From an uncultured Clostridia bacterium (GTDB taxonomy: Bacteria > Bacillota > Clostridia > Oscillospirales > Oscillospiraceae), in assembly GCA_946539175.1 (NCBI GenBank), contig CAMNHH010000108.1, positions 1-7,278 on the forward strand: DNA of 7,278 nt, given 5' to 3'. This document shows positions 1-5,310 of this stretch, in pieces (position 1 is the first letter of the stretch; every line of letters begins with the position of its first letter). The position numbers were made by a program, and so were the translations under genes. A model generated the notes under the pieces. The model searched no databases. It was not told the origin of the DNA and saw only the letters and a list, made by a program, of their open reading frames with translations.

Positions 1-1186
1 CTCTGGCCTCACCGGTGGAGAAGGCGGGGAAGTTGTAGTGGTGGATATAGCGCTTCTCCGTCTCGGGGAAGATGGTGTCCAGCTTCTGGTTGGCGGAGAG
101 GGTGTTCAGGGTGCAGATGGAGAGGACCTGGGTCTGGCCGCGGGTGAAGAGACCGGAGCCGTGGACTCTGGGCAGCACGGCGACCTGGGCGTCCAGGGGC
201 CTGATCTCGTCCATGGATCTGCCGTCCACGCGCTTGCCGGCCAGCAGCCACTTCTTGACCACCTTCTTCTGCATCTTGTAGAGGCAGACCTCGATATTCT
301 CCTCGAAGTCCTCGTACTTCTCGGCAAACTTCTCCGCAAAGTCCAGCCGGGCGGCGGTGAGGCGCTCCTCGCGGACGTTCTTGTCGTCGGTGTCCAGGGC
401 GTACTCGATCTGGTTCATGCCGTAGGCGCACAGCTCGTCCAGCAGCTCGTGGTTGACGGCGGCCTTCTCGAAGCTGAACTTGGGCTTGCCGATGGCGGCC
501 ACGATGGTGTTGATGAAGGCCACGATCTGCTTGTTGGTCTCGTGGGCCAGCTCAATGCCCTTGAGCAGGATATCTTCCTTGACTTCCTTGGCCTCGGTCT
601 CGATCATGACCACCTTCTCCGCGGTGGAGGCGATGGTGACGAACATCTCGGCGGCGGCCCGCTGCTCGCAGGAGGGGTTGATGATATACTCGCCGTCCAG
701 ATAGGCCACCTCGGTGGTGGCCATGGGGCCGTTCCAGGGCACGGTGGAGCAGGCGGTGGCGATGAAGGCGCCCAGGGAGGCCACGACCTCCACGGGGTTC
801 TCGTGGTCCACGGCCAGGCTGGTGCAGGTGATGACCACGTCGTTGCGCAGCTCGTCGTCAAAGAAGGGGCGCATGGGACGGTCAATCAGACGCATGGTGA
901 GGATGGCCTTCTCGGAGGGACGGCCCTCCCGGCGGTTGAAGGAGCCGGGAATCCGGCCCACGCCGTACAGACGCTCCTCGAACTCGATGGTCAGGGGGAA
1001 GTAGTCCATGCCGGCCTTGGGGATGGGGTTGCAGGTGATGGTGGTGAGCACCACGGTGTCGCCGTAGCGGACGATGCACTCGGCGTCGGCCAGCTCCGCC
1101 ACCATGCCGGTCTCGACGGTCAGGGTGCGGCCGCCGATCTCGGTCTCAAATACGTGATGGTTGGGGTATTGCTTTCTGGTGATCAT
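1..1186 (-). CDS. pnp: Polyribonucleotide nucleotidyltransferase (PNPase), 3' end beyond the window
   Basis: PNPase degrades RNA 3'-to-5' by phosphorolysis, releasing nucleoside diphosphates, and works in the cytoplasm in RNA turnover. The visible 395 residues start MITRKQYPNHHVFETEIGGR and include the first RNase PH-like domain (about residues 1-140, with LIDRPMRPFF), the helical linker, and the beginning of the second RNase PH-like domain with GSGLFTRGQTQVL near residues 340-352 and FSTGEAR at the edge. Family members are about 700 residues, so the rest of the second RNase PH domain and the usual KH and S1 RNA-binding domains must lie to the left of the window. The ATG at 1184-1186 is supported by an AAGGAGG ribosome site 7 nt upstream. 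It lies downstream of rpsO, the classic rpsO-pnp order. Its ribosome site is buried in a perfect inverted repeat, which suggests control of translation or mRNA processing. Identification is secure. Confidence 0.97.
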   Translation of the reverse strand, partial: MITRKQYPNHHVFETEIGGRTLTVETGMVAELADAECIVRYGDTVVLTTITCNPIPKAGMDYFPLTIEFEERLYGVGRIPGSFNRREGRPSEKAILTMRLIDRPMRPFFDDELRNDVVITCTSLAVDHENPVEVVASLGAFIATACSTVPWNGPMATTEVAYLDGEYIINPSCEQRAAAEMFVTIASTAEKVVMIETEAKEVKEDILLKGIELAHETNKQIVAFINTIVAAIGKPKFSFEKAAVNHELLDELCAYGMNQIEYALDTDDKNVREERLTAARLDFAEKFAEKYEDFEENIEVCLYKMQKKVVKKWLLAGKRVDGRSMDEIRPLDAQVAVLPRVHGSGLFTRGQTQVLSICTLNTLSANQKLDTIFPETEKRYIHHYNFPAFSTGEAR

Positions 1187-1188
1187 TG

Positions 1189-1225
1189 GAAAACCTCCTT
1201 AATTTTTTTGTTGCGGGAGGTTTTC
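1189..1225 (-). promoter_or_regulatory. pnp leader hairpin covering the Shine-Dalgarno
   Basis: A perfect 10-bp inverted repeat: GAAAACCTCC in the mRNA sense at 1225-1216 and GGAGGTTTTC at 1198-1189, separated by a 17-nt A-rich loop. The 3' arm contains the GGAGG of the pnp ribosome site and ends 2 nt before the ATG, so the folded mRNA would hide the site. In E. coli the pnp leader also carries a hairpin that RNase III and PNPase process for autoregulation. Whether this one works the same way is inference. Confidence 0.6.
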
Positions 1226-1245
1226 GCACTTGAAGCTGATGTTAA

Positions 1246-1310
1246 GGCAATAGGGAACAGGCAATAGGCAATAGGGGACGGGGAATGCGGCGAGGGGATT
1301 GGGGAATGCC
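1246..1310. repeat. Short tandem GGCAATAG / GGGGAATGC repeats
   Basis: GGCAATAG occurs three times (1246-1253, 1260-1267, 1267-1274), followed by two copies of GGGGAATGC (1280-1288, 1301-1309). It occupies most of the rpsO-pnp spacer between the terminator and the pnp leader hairpin. An ORF can be drawn across it but has no protein-like character. It looks like intergenic low-complexity repeat expansion of unknown function. Confidence 0.6.
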
Positions 1311-1372
1311 CGCGCCGGACTGCCTTGACAGCACCTTCAAATACGAAACACCCTCCCGGGGGTGAGGGCTTG

Positions 1373-1409
1373 AAAAACGGGGGCTCCCCGCCCAGGGAAT
1401 CCCCCGTTT
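1373..1409 (-). terminator. Intrinsic terminator after rpsO
   Basis: In the rpsO sense an AAACGGGGG arm (1409-1401) pairs with CCCCCGTTT (1383-1375), with additional pairing inside (TTCCC with GGGGA), and is followed by a run of five T (1377-1373). It starts 11 nt after the rpsO stop codon. A second weaker GC hairpin lies just downstream (about 1350-1368). Readthrough or a separate weak promoter would be needed to express pnp. Confidence 0.8.
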
Positions 1410-1420
1410 CGCAAACATAA

Positions 1421-1687
1421 TTACTTACGGATGCCCAGCTTGGCGATGATCGCGCGGTAGCGGTTGATGTCCTTCTTGGCCAGGTAGTCAAGCAGGGAAC
1501 GGCGCTTACCGACCATCTTCAGCAGGCCGCGGCGGCTGTGGTTGTCGTGGGTGTGGGTCCGCAGGTGCTCGGTGAGCTCCTGGATGCGGGCGGTGAGGAT
1601 CGCGATCTGGACCTCGGGAGAACCGGTGTCGCCTTCGTGGGTCGCGTTGTCGAGGATGACCTGAGTCTTCTTTTCCTTCTGGATCAT
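1421..1687 (-). CDS. rpsO: Small ribosomal subunit protein S15
   Basis: S15 is a primary 16S rRNA-binding protein of the 30S platform. The 88-residue product has the usual bacterial length and hallmarks: GDTGSPEVQIA (about 19-29), LTEHLRTHTHDNHSRRGLL (about 38-56) and the C-terminal block VGKRRSLLDYL...RYRAIIAKLGIRK. The start ATG at 1685-1687 follows an AAAGGTGGT ribosome site, which matches the AGGTG part of the anti-Shine-Dalgarno complement rather than the GGAGG core. It has its own promoter about 125 nt upstream, a long structured leader, and a terminator directly after the stop. Many bacteria autoregulate rpsO through S15 binding to such a leader. That role is possible here but not demonstrated by the sequence. 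Confidence 0.98.
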   Translation of the reverse strand: MIQKEKKTQVILDNATHEGDTGSPEVQIAILTARIQELTEHLRTHTHDNHSRRGLLKMVGKRRSLLDYLAKKDINRYRAIIAKLGIRK

Positions 1688-1807
1688 GGTTTTACCACCT
1701 TTCTGTTGTTTCTGCCCCTGGGCTAAGTAGGCGGTCGGTGTGATCCGTCAACTGAGTACCGGGGCTATGGCCTTTGGCCAAATGATATGGCATGGCATTT
1801 TGCCAGC
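1688..1807 (-). promoter_or_regulatory. rpsO 5' leader with two small hairpins, candidate S15 autoregulatory leader
   Basis: The inferred leader is about 120 nt, long for a single small gene. Near its 5' end are two adjacent hairpins with AAA loops in the mRNA: TGGCA/TGCCA at 1793-1805 and TGGCC/GGCCA at 1768-1780. S15 represses its own translation in several bacteria by binding structured leaders of different architectures. I could not match this leader to a specific known class, so the regulatory role is inferred from gene identity and structure only. Confidence 0.35.
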
Positions 1808-1813
1808 CGCTAT

Positions 1814-1861
1814 AGTTTACCACAAGTTATGTCAATTGTAAAGAACTTTTTTTGTTTTTTT
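1814..1861 (-). promoter_or_regulatory. rpsO promoter with A-tract UP-like element
   Basis: In the minus sense a TTTACA -35 box (1842-1837) is separated by 17 nt from an extended -10, TGG-TAAACT (-10 at 1819-1814). An overlapping alternative is TTGACA (1835-1830) with TATAGC (1814-1809) at a 15-nt spacing. Just upstream of the -35 lies an A-rich tract (two runs of seven A split by C, 1846-1860), in the position of an UP element. This fits a strong ribosomal-protein promoter. Confidence 0.6.
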
Positions 1862-1863
1862 CA

Positions 1864-1938
1864 GGCGGCAGCCCCCTCCCGGGGACGCCGCCCCTACGGG
1901 CGCGGGCGGCGATGGCGAGCGATGCTCGCCGCTACGGG
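1864..1938. repeat. Two tandem CGTAG-hairpin intergenic repeat units
   Basis: Reading the minus strand, a CCCGTAG box (1938-1932, overlapping the stop of the FAD dehydrogenase gene) is followed by the perfect hairpin GGCGAGC-ATC-GCTCGCC (1930-1914). A second CCCGTAG box (1900-1894) is followed by a GGCGGC...GCCGCC hairpin (1892-1864). Related units occur at 6957-7024. There is no T-run in the minus sense, so this is not a standard intrinsic terminator, though the hairpins could protect or end the upstream transcript. Confidence 0.6.
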
Positions 1939-3305
1939 CGGGTGATTTTGTCCGCCACGTAGAGGCCCATGGCGCCGGACTGGCTGAGGCCGCGGCAGAT
2001 GCCGGAGCCGTCTCCGATCAGGTAGATGCCGTCATAGACGCGGAAATCCTTGTCGTGCTCCGGCTTCAGGGAGTAATACTTGGACTCCAGGCCGTAGAGC
2101 AGGGTGTCGTCGTTGGCGGTGCCGGGGGCCACCTTGTCCAGGGCGTAGATGGTCTCGATGATGTTGGTGAGAATCCGGTGGGGCAGGGCCAGGGACAGGT
2201 CCCCCGCCGTGGCCTTCAGGGTGGGGATCACGGTGTTCTGCCCCAGCCGGTGGTCGTTGGTGCGGCGGCCCCGGATCAGATCCCCGAAGCGCTGCACCAG
2301 CACGTTGCCGCTGCCGATGAGATTGGCCATCTTGGAGAAGGACTTGGCGTACTCCGTGGGGTTGTTGAAGGGCTCCGTGAAGTGGATGGAGGAGAGAATG
2401 GCGAAGTTGCAGTTCTCGGTCTTTTTCGCCGGGTCCGCAAAGCTGTGGCCGTTGGCGGTGATGACTCCGTCGTTGTTCTCCGCCGAGACGATGCCGCCCT
2501 GGTTGAAGCAGAACATCCGGGTCCGGTCCTCGAAGGTCCTGGTGCGGCAGAGAATCTTGGGCTCGTAGATCTGGGAGGAGAATTCCCGCCAGATGGCGTC
2601 CTTCATTTCCACCCGCACGCCGATGTCCACGGCGTTGGAGCGGACGGCGATGCCGAACTTCCGGCACAGCTCCCCCACGAACTCTGCCCCGTTGCGGCCC
2701 GTGGCCACGATGATCTGCCGGGCCTCCAGGGGCTCCTCCGCGGTCTGCAGCCGGTAGCCGCCGGATATGGCGTCCACGGACCGGACCTCGGTGTTGGGCA
2801 GCAGGACCACTCCGTTCTCCAAGAGCCAGCGGATCAGATTCTGCATGATCAGCAGATTGTTGTCGGTGCCCAGGTGCTTCACGTTCATGTCCAGAAGCCG
2901 CAGGTTATTTTGCAGGCACTTCAGCTTCAGGGCCTCGTTGGAGCCGTATTCCCGGATCCGGATGCCCTCGGGGGTGAAGCGGTCCAGCACCTGGCTGACC
3001 CGGTCAATGTATTCCATGGCCAGCCGCTCCCCCAGCTCCTCCCCCAGCGTGCCGCCGTAGGCGGTGCCCAGGTTGAACTTGCCGTCGGAGAAGGCCCCCG
3101 CCCCGGCGAAGCCCGAGGTGATGGAGCAGACGGGGCAGTAGACGCAGCTCCTGCCTCCCGCGGCGGGGCACTTCCGCTGCTCCACCATGCGGCCCTTCTC
3201 CGCGATGGCCACCCGGAGGGCCGGGCTTTGGCTGCGCAGGGCGTAGGCGGCCATCAGTCCGCCGATGCCGCCGCCGATGATGATCACGTCATAATTCCGT
3301 TCCAT
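1932..3305 (-). CDS. FAD-dependent dehydrogenase of the COG2509 type with a four-cysteine cluster
   Basis: The 457-residue protein starts MERNYDVIIIGGGIGGLMAA, a Rossmann dinucleotide-binding motif (GGGIGG, residues 11-16) with the ribose-binding acidic residue E36 after the second strand. Residues 46-79 hold C46, C54, C57 and C60 followed by GFAGAGAFSDGKFNL, characteristic of this uncharacterised NAD(FAD)-utilising dehydrogenase family. A C-terminal GDGSGICRGLSQSGAMGL segment is the second FAD-contact region. The cysteine spacing (C-x7-C-x2-C-x2-C) could hold an iron-sulfur cluster or metal, which is inference. No signal peptide, so it is cytoplasmic. The substrate is unknown. Its ATG follows a GGAGG site that lies inside the end of the ModE-like gene, and only 3 bp separate the two genes, so they are translated from one mRNA. 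A link to the divergent selenium/sulfur operon is suggested by position only. Confidence 0.88.
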   Translation of the reverse strand: MERNYDVIIIGGGIGGLMAAYALRSQSPALRVAIAEKGRMVEQRKCPAAGGRSCVYCPVCSITSGFAGAGAFSDGKFNLGTAYGGTLGEELGERLAMEYIDRVSQVLDRFTPEGIRIREYGSNEALKLKCLQNNLRLLDMNVKHLGTDNNLLIMQNLIRWLLENGVVLLPNTEVRSVDAISGGYRLQTAEEPLEARQIIVATGRNGAEFVGELCRKFGIAVRSNAVDIGVRVEMKDAIWREFSSQIYEPKILCRTRTFEDRTRMFCFNQGGIVSAENNDGVITANGHSFADPAKKTENCNFAILSSIHFTEPFNNPTEYAKSFSKMANLIGSGNVLVQRFGDLIRGRRTNDHRLGQNTVIPTLKATAGDLSLALPHRILTNIIETIYALDKVAPGTANDDTLLYGLESKYYSLKPEHDKDFRVYDGIYLIGDGSGICRGLSQSGAMGLYVADKITRP

Positions 3306-3308
3306 AGT

Positions 3309-3704
3309 TTATTCCTCCGTCTCACAGGACTGCGTTTCATTGGGATGGACTGCCGGGCCTGCCCAGGGCGCCAGATGCTGGGCAAACAGGCGCTCCGCCT
3401 CGGCCCGGGCCGCTGCGGCCCAGCCGTCGTAGGCGGCCAGAAAGCGGGCCCCCTCCGGGGTCAGAACGGCGCCGCCGCCGTTTTTGCCTCCCACCGTGGA
3501 GTCCAGCAGCCTGAAGCCCAGCTGCTCCTCCGCCTCATGGAGGATGCGCCAGGCCTTGGAATAGGCCATGCCCATTTCCTGGGCCGCCGCCCGCAGGGAG
3601 CGCTGCCCCTCCACACCGTGGAGCAGGGCGGCCACACCGGGGCCGAAGCACTTCCGGTCAGTAAACAAGCGCAGGGAGATCACGGGACGCAGAGACTGGG
3701 GCAT
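3309..3704 (-). CDS. ModE-like winged helix-turn-helix regulator, DNA-binding domain only
   Basis: The 131-residue protein matches the N-terminal DNA-binding domain of the molybdate regulator ModE: RSLRAAAQEMGMAYSKAWRIL (about 35-55) is the helix-turn-helix, followed by the wing with GGKNGGGAVLTPEG (72-85). The C-terminal TOBE/MopI domains that bind molybdate in E. coli ModE are absent. What remains is a helical segment (about 86-112, probably for dimerisation) and a short tail with C127, so its ligand, if any, is unknown. I chose the ATG at 3702-3704 because it has an AAAGGAAG site 8 nt upstream. An in-frame ATG at 3726-3728 lies only about 5 nt from the predicted transcription start and has no ribosome site. 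It is co-transcribed with the FAD dehydrogenase and divergent from the DUF3343-YedE-TusA operon, whose two ModE-box-like sites make it the likely regulator. Confidence 0.88.
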   Translation of the reverse strand: MPQSLRPVISLRLFTDRKCFGPGVAALLHGVEGQRSLRAAAQEMGMAYSKAWRILHEAEEQLGFRLLDSTVGGKNGGGAVLTPEGARFLAAYDGWAAAARAEAERLFAQHLAPWAGPAVHPNETQSCETEE

Positions 3705-3712
3705 GGGGCTCA

Positions 3713-3720
3713 CTTCCTTT
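3713..3720 (-). promoter_or_regulatory. Ribosome site that decides the ModE-like gene start
   Basis: AAAGGAAG in the minus sense, continuing TGA to give one mismatch to the ideal AAAGGAGGTGA, 8 nt before the ATG at 3704. It lies inside the longer open frame that begins at 3728, so the shorter protein is preferred. Confidence 0.7.
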
Positions 3721-3739
3721 CCACTCATTCCAAAATAAT

Positions 3740-3768
3740 ATTATACCCGAAATTTCCGGCTTCGTCAA
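3740..3768 (-). promoter_or_regulatory. Sigma-A-type promoter of the ModE-like/FAD dehydrogenase operon
   Basis: TTGACG at 3768-3763, exactly 17 nt of spacer, and a perfect TATAAT at 3745-3740. Transcription would start near 3733, giving a leader of about 29 nt to the ATG at 3704. One of the best promoter matches in the window. Confidence 0.8.
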
Positions 3769-3770
3769 TG

Positions 3771-3799
3771 GCCCGACCGGGCGGGAAAGGCCCTTCCCG
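3771..3799. promoter_or_regulatory. Two adjoining palindromes between the divergent promoters
   Basis: GCCCG-AC-CGGGC at 3771-3782 is a perfect 5-bp-arm dyad. It abuts an 18-bp near-perfect palindrome at 3782-3799, CGGGAAAGG followed by CCCTTCCCG, with one mismatched pair. Both fall in the 44 bp between the -35 boxes of the two divergent promoters, a natural place for an operator. The sequence is unlike the AT-rich ModE-type boxes, so a second regulator or chance in GC-rich DNA are both possible. Confidence 0.4.
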
Positions 3800-3812
3800 G
3801 AGAGAAATCCCC

Positions 3813-3841
3813 TTGTTTTTTTCGGAAAAGCGTGGTATCAT
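3813..3841 (+). promoter_or_regulatory. Promoter of the DUF3343-YedE-TusA operon
   Basis: TTGTTT at 3813-3818, a 17-nt spacer, and TATCAT (5 of 6 to consensus) at 3836-3841, with an extended -10 TG at 3833-3834. The start would be near 3848, inside or at the edge of the ModE-box-like repeat at 3850-3873, leaving a leader of about 39 nt. The -35 is poor (3 of 6), which would suit a regulated promoter. Confidence 0.6.
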
Positions 3842-3849
3842 AAAGAAGG

Positions 3850-3873
3850 CGTGATCCTGTATTCAGAATAACG
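3850..3873. promoter_or_regulatory. ModE-box-like operator 1, upstream of the DUF3343 gene
   Basis: Half-sites CGTGATCCT and AGAATAACG are separated by 6 bp (24 bp in all). This is the same geometry as the published ModE operator as I recall it, roughly CGNTATATA-N6-TATATAACG. The outer positions form a dyad with one mismatch. It begins 8 bp after the -10, over the predicted transcription start, a position expected for a repressor. The same sequence could also fold as an RNA hairpin (GGCGT/ACGCC arms, 3848-3875). Confidence 0.5.
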
Positions 3874-3886
3874 CCGGGAGGTCCCC

Positions 3887-4123
3887 ATGAGACAAAAACA
3901 GCCAAGCTGCATCCTCACCTTTCACACCACCGCCGACGCCATGGACACGGAGCGGGTCTGCCGGGCCGCGGGTCTGGACGGACGCCTGATCCCGGCCCCC
4001 CGGGACATCACTGCGGACTGCGGCATCGCCTGGTGCGGCCCGGCCCGGACCCGGCCCGCCCTGCTGGCGGCCCTCCGGGAAGCGGGCATCGAGCCCGCCG
4101 ACTGCCGGGAGCGGATGTATTGA
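3887..4123 (+). CDS. DUF3343 protein, putative selenium/sulfur carrier-like
   Basis: A 78-residue protein with the DUF3343 pattern: a first strand CILTFHTTADAMDTERV (8-24), the LIPAPRDIT loop (34-42) and the following DCGIAW segment with C45, then C50. Family members are about 75-90 residues, so it is full length. The family is found next to YedE, TusA/YedF and SelD genes in anaerobes and is thought to carry or hand over selenium or sulfur on a conserved cysteine. This is family knowledge based mostly on genome context, not an assay. The ATG follows GGGAGGT with a 5-nt gap. It is the first gene of the plus-strand operon, 74 bp before yedE. The TGA stop is taken as a true stop because the protein is already family length. 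Confidence 0.82.
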   Translation: MRQKQPSCILTFHTTADAMDTERVCRAAGLDGRLIPAPRDITADCGIAWCGPARTRPALLAALREAGIEPADCRERMY

Positions 4124-4156
4124 CAAAACCCCGGAATGAGTGAATCCTGTACGAAG

Positions 4157-4180
4157 CGTTATCCTTATAAAAATATAACG
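4157..4180. promoter_or_regulatory. ModE-box-like operator 2, upstream of yedE
   Basis: Half-sites CGTTATCCT and AATATAACG flank a 6-bp centre. The outer CGTTAT/ATAACG arms are a perfect inverted repeat and the right half matches TATATAACG in 8 of 9. It differs from operator 1 at all six centre positions but shares 8 of 9 and 7 of 9 half-site bases. It overlaps a TATAAA (4166-4171) that could be a -10 for an internal promoter, but no good -35 is visible. It ends 5 bp before the yedE ribosome site, so roadblock or RNA-level effects are also possible. Confidence 0.6.
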
Positions 4181-4197
4181 AAATGGAGAGATGAGAC

Positions 4198-5310
4198 ATG
4201 GCAAAGAAATCGGAACTGAGCCCGGTGAAAACCGGCTGGCTGGGCCGGAACTGGCTCCTGCTGCTGACCGGCTTTCTGGTGGGGGCGGCGGCCATCCTGC
4301 TGAATCTGCTGGGCAATCCCGGCAACATGGGCTTTTGCATCGCCTGCTTTGAGCGGGACATTGCCGGAGCTCTGGGACTCCACAGCGCGGCCCCGGTGCA
4401 GTATTTCCGCCCCGAGATCGTGGGCATCGTCCTGGGCTCCCTGCTGATGGCCCTGGCCCGGAGGGAATTCAAGGGCAAGGGCGGCAGCGCCCCGGCCTTG
4501 CGCTTCGGTCTGGGCGCCCTGGTGATGATCGGCGCCCTGGTGTTCCTGGGCTGCCCCCTGCGGATGGTGATCCGCATCGGCGGCGGCGATCTGAACGCGG
4601 TTGTGGGCCTCTTGGGCTTCATTGCGGGCATCCTGGCGGGCCTGGTGTTCCTGAAGAAGGGCTTCAACCTGGGCCGGGCCTACAGGCAGAGCCCCCTGGA
4701 GGGCCTGGCCTTCCCCGGCGCCCTGCTGCTGATGTTCCTGCTCTGCCTCACCGGGCTCTGCGGTCTCTTCCGCAGCTCCGAGGTCGGCCCCGGCTCCATG
4801 CGGGCGCCCTGGTACGCGGCCATCCTGGCGGGGCTGCTGGTGGGCGCCCTGGCCCAGCGCAGCCGCTTCTGCATGGTGGGCGGCGTCCGGGACGCGGTGA
4901 TGTTCAAGGACTTCGGTCTGATCTCCGCCTTCGGCATGGTGATCGTCACGGTGCTGCTGGGCAATCTGATCCTGGGGAGATTTAACGGCTTCTCCTTTGA
5001 AGGGCAGCCCGTGGCCCACAGCGACGGCCTGTGGAACTTCCTGGGCATGAGCGTGGTGGGCTGGGGCTCCGTGCTGCTGGGCGGCTGCCCCCTGCGGCAG
5101 CTGGTGCTGGCGGGTGAGGGCAACTCCGACTCCGCCGTGACGGTGCTGGGCATGCTCTTCGGCGCGGCCCTGAGCCACAACTTCAAGCTGGCCTCCTCCG
5201 GGGACGGCGCCACCCCCAACGGCCACATCGCGGTGATCATCGCCCTGGTGATCCTGCTGGCGGTTTCCCTGGTGATGAGCTTTGTCAAGGGAAAGGAGGG
5301 GAAGAAATGA
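4198..5310 (+). CDS. yedE: YedE-type putative selenium transporter (YeeE/YedE family)
   Basis: A 370-residue polytopic membrane protein with about nine to ten hydrophobic helices (for example 18-38, 72-88, 103-121, 134-152, 175-190, 203-219, 237-260, 278-297, 343-364). It has the internal duplication typical of the YeeE/YedE (DUF395) family: FCIAC (C47, C50) and GCPLR (C119) in the first half, FCMVGG (C225) and GCPLR (C297) in the second. In the thiosulfate transporter YeeE/TsuA conserved cysteines pass the sulfur substrate through the channel. The YedE branch is assigned to selenium import from its genome context. Selenium rather than sulfur is favoured here by the DUF3343 and TusA/YedF partners but is not proven. 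The ATG has a GGAGAG site 7 nt upstream. The stop overlaps the start of the next gene (ATGA), indicating translational coupling. Confidence 0.88.
   Translation: MAKKSELSPVKTGWLGRNWLLLLTGFLVGAAAILLNLLGNPGNMGFCIACFERDIAGALGLHSAAPVQYFRPEIVGIVLGSLLMALARREFKGKGGSAPALRFGLGALVMIGALVFLGCPLRMVIRIGGGDLNAVVGLLGFIAGILAGLVFLKKGFNLGRAYRQSPLEGLAFPGALLLMFLLCLTGLCGLFRSSEVGPGSMRAPWYAAILAGLLVGALAQRSRFCMVGGVRDAVMFKDFGLISAFGMVIVTVLLGNLILGRFNGFSFEGQPVAHSDGLWNFLGMSVVGWGSVLLGGCPLRQLVLAGEGNSDSAVTVLGMLFGAALSHNFKLASSGDGATPNGHIAVIIALVILLAVSLVMSFVKGKEGKK

Noticed and set aside
38..1267. A 409-codon plus-strand frame opposite pnp
   Set aside because: Antisense of a conserved PNPase; composition (G, V, D, L, H rich) is typical of a mirror frame and it runs into the repeat and leader region.
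1246..1310. Short repeats as a possible CRISPR array
   Set aside because: Units are 8-9 bp, irregular and partly overlapping, with no uniform spacers.
1183..1491. A 102-codon minus-strand frame spanning the rpsO end, terminator and pnp leader
   Set aside because: It crosses a terminator and short repeats, has no family look, and overlaps the end of rpsO in another frame.
3705..3728. An eight-residue N-terminal extension of the ModE-like protein
   Set aside because: The upstream ATG has no ribosome site and would lie about 5 nt from the predicted transcript start; the internal ATG has a good site.
2055..3854. A 599-codon plus-strand open frame across the FAD dehydrogenase and ModE-like genes
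   Set aside because: It is antisense to two clearly recognisable proteins; its product is V/G/H/Q-rich with no domain, as expected for a GC-rich mirror frame.
4121..4123. The DUF3343 TGA as a possible selenocysteine codon, given the selenium context
   Set aside because: The protein is already full family length, the frame after it gives no recognisable protein, and no SECIS-like hairpin is evident immediately downstream.
4120..4148. TTGACA overlapping the DUF3343 stop as the -35 of an internal yedE promoter
   Set aside because: At 16-18 nt downstream there is no acceptable -10; the TATAAA at 4166 is too far away.
4165..5226. A 353-codon minus-strand frame opposite yedE
   Set aside because: Dominated by A, Q, H, G and E from GC-rich antisense; yedE has clear membrane helices and CPLR motifs on the other strand.
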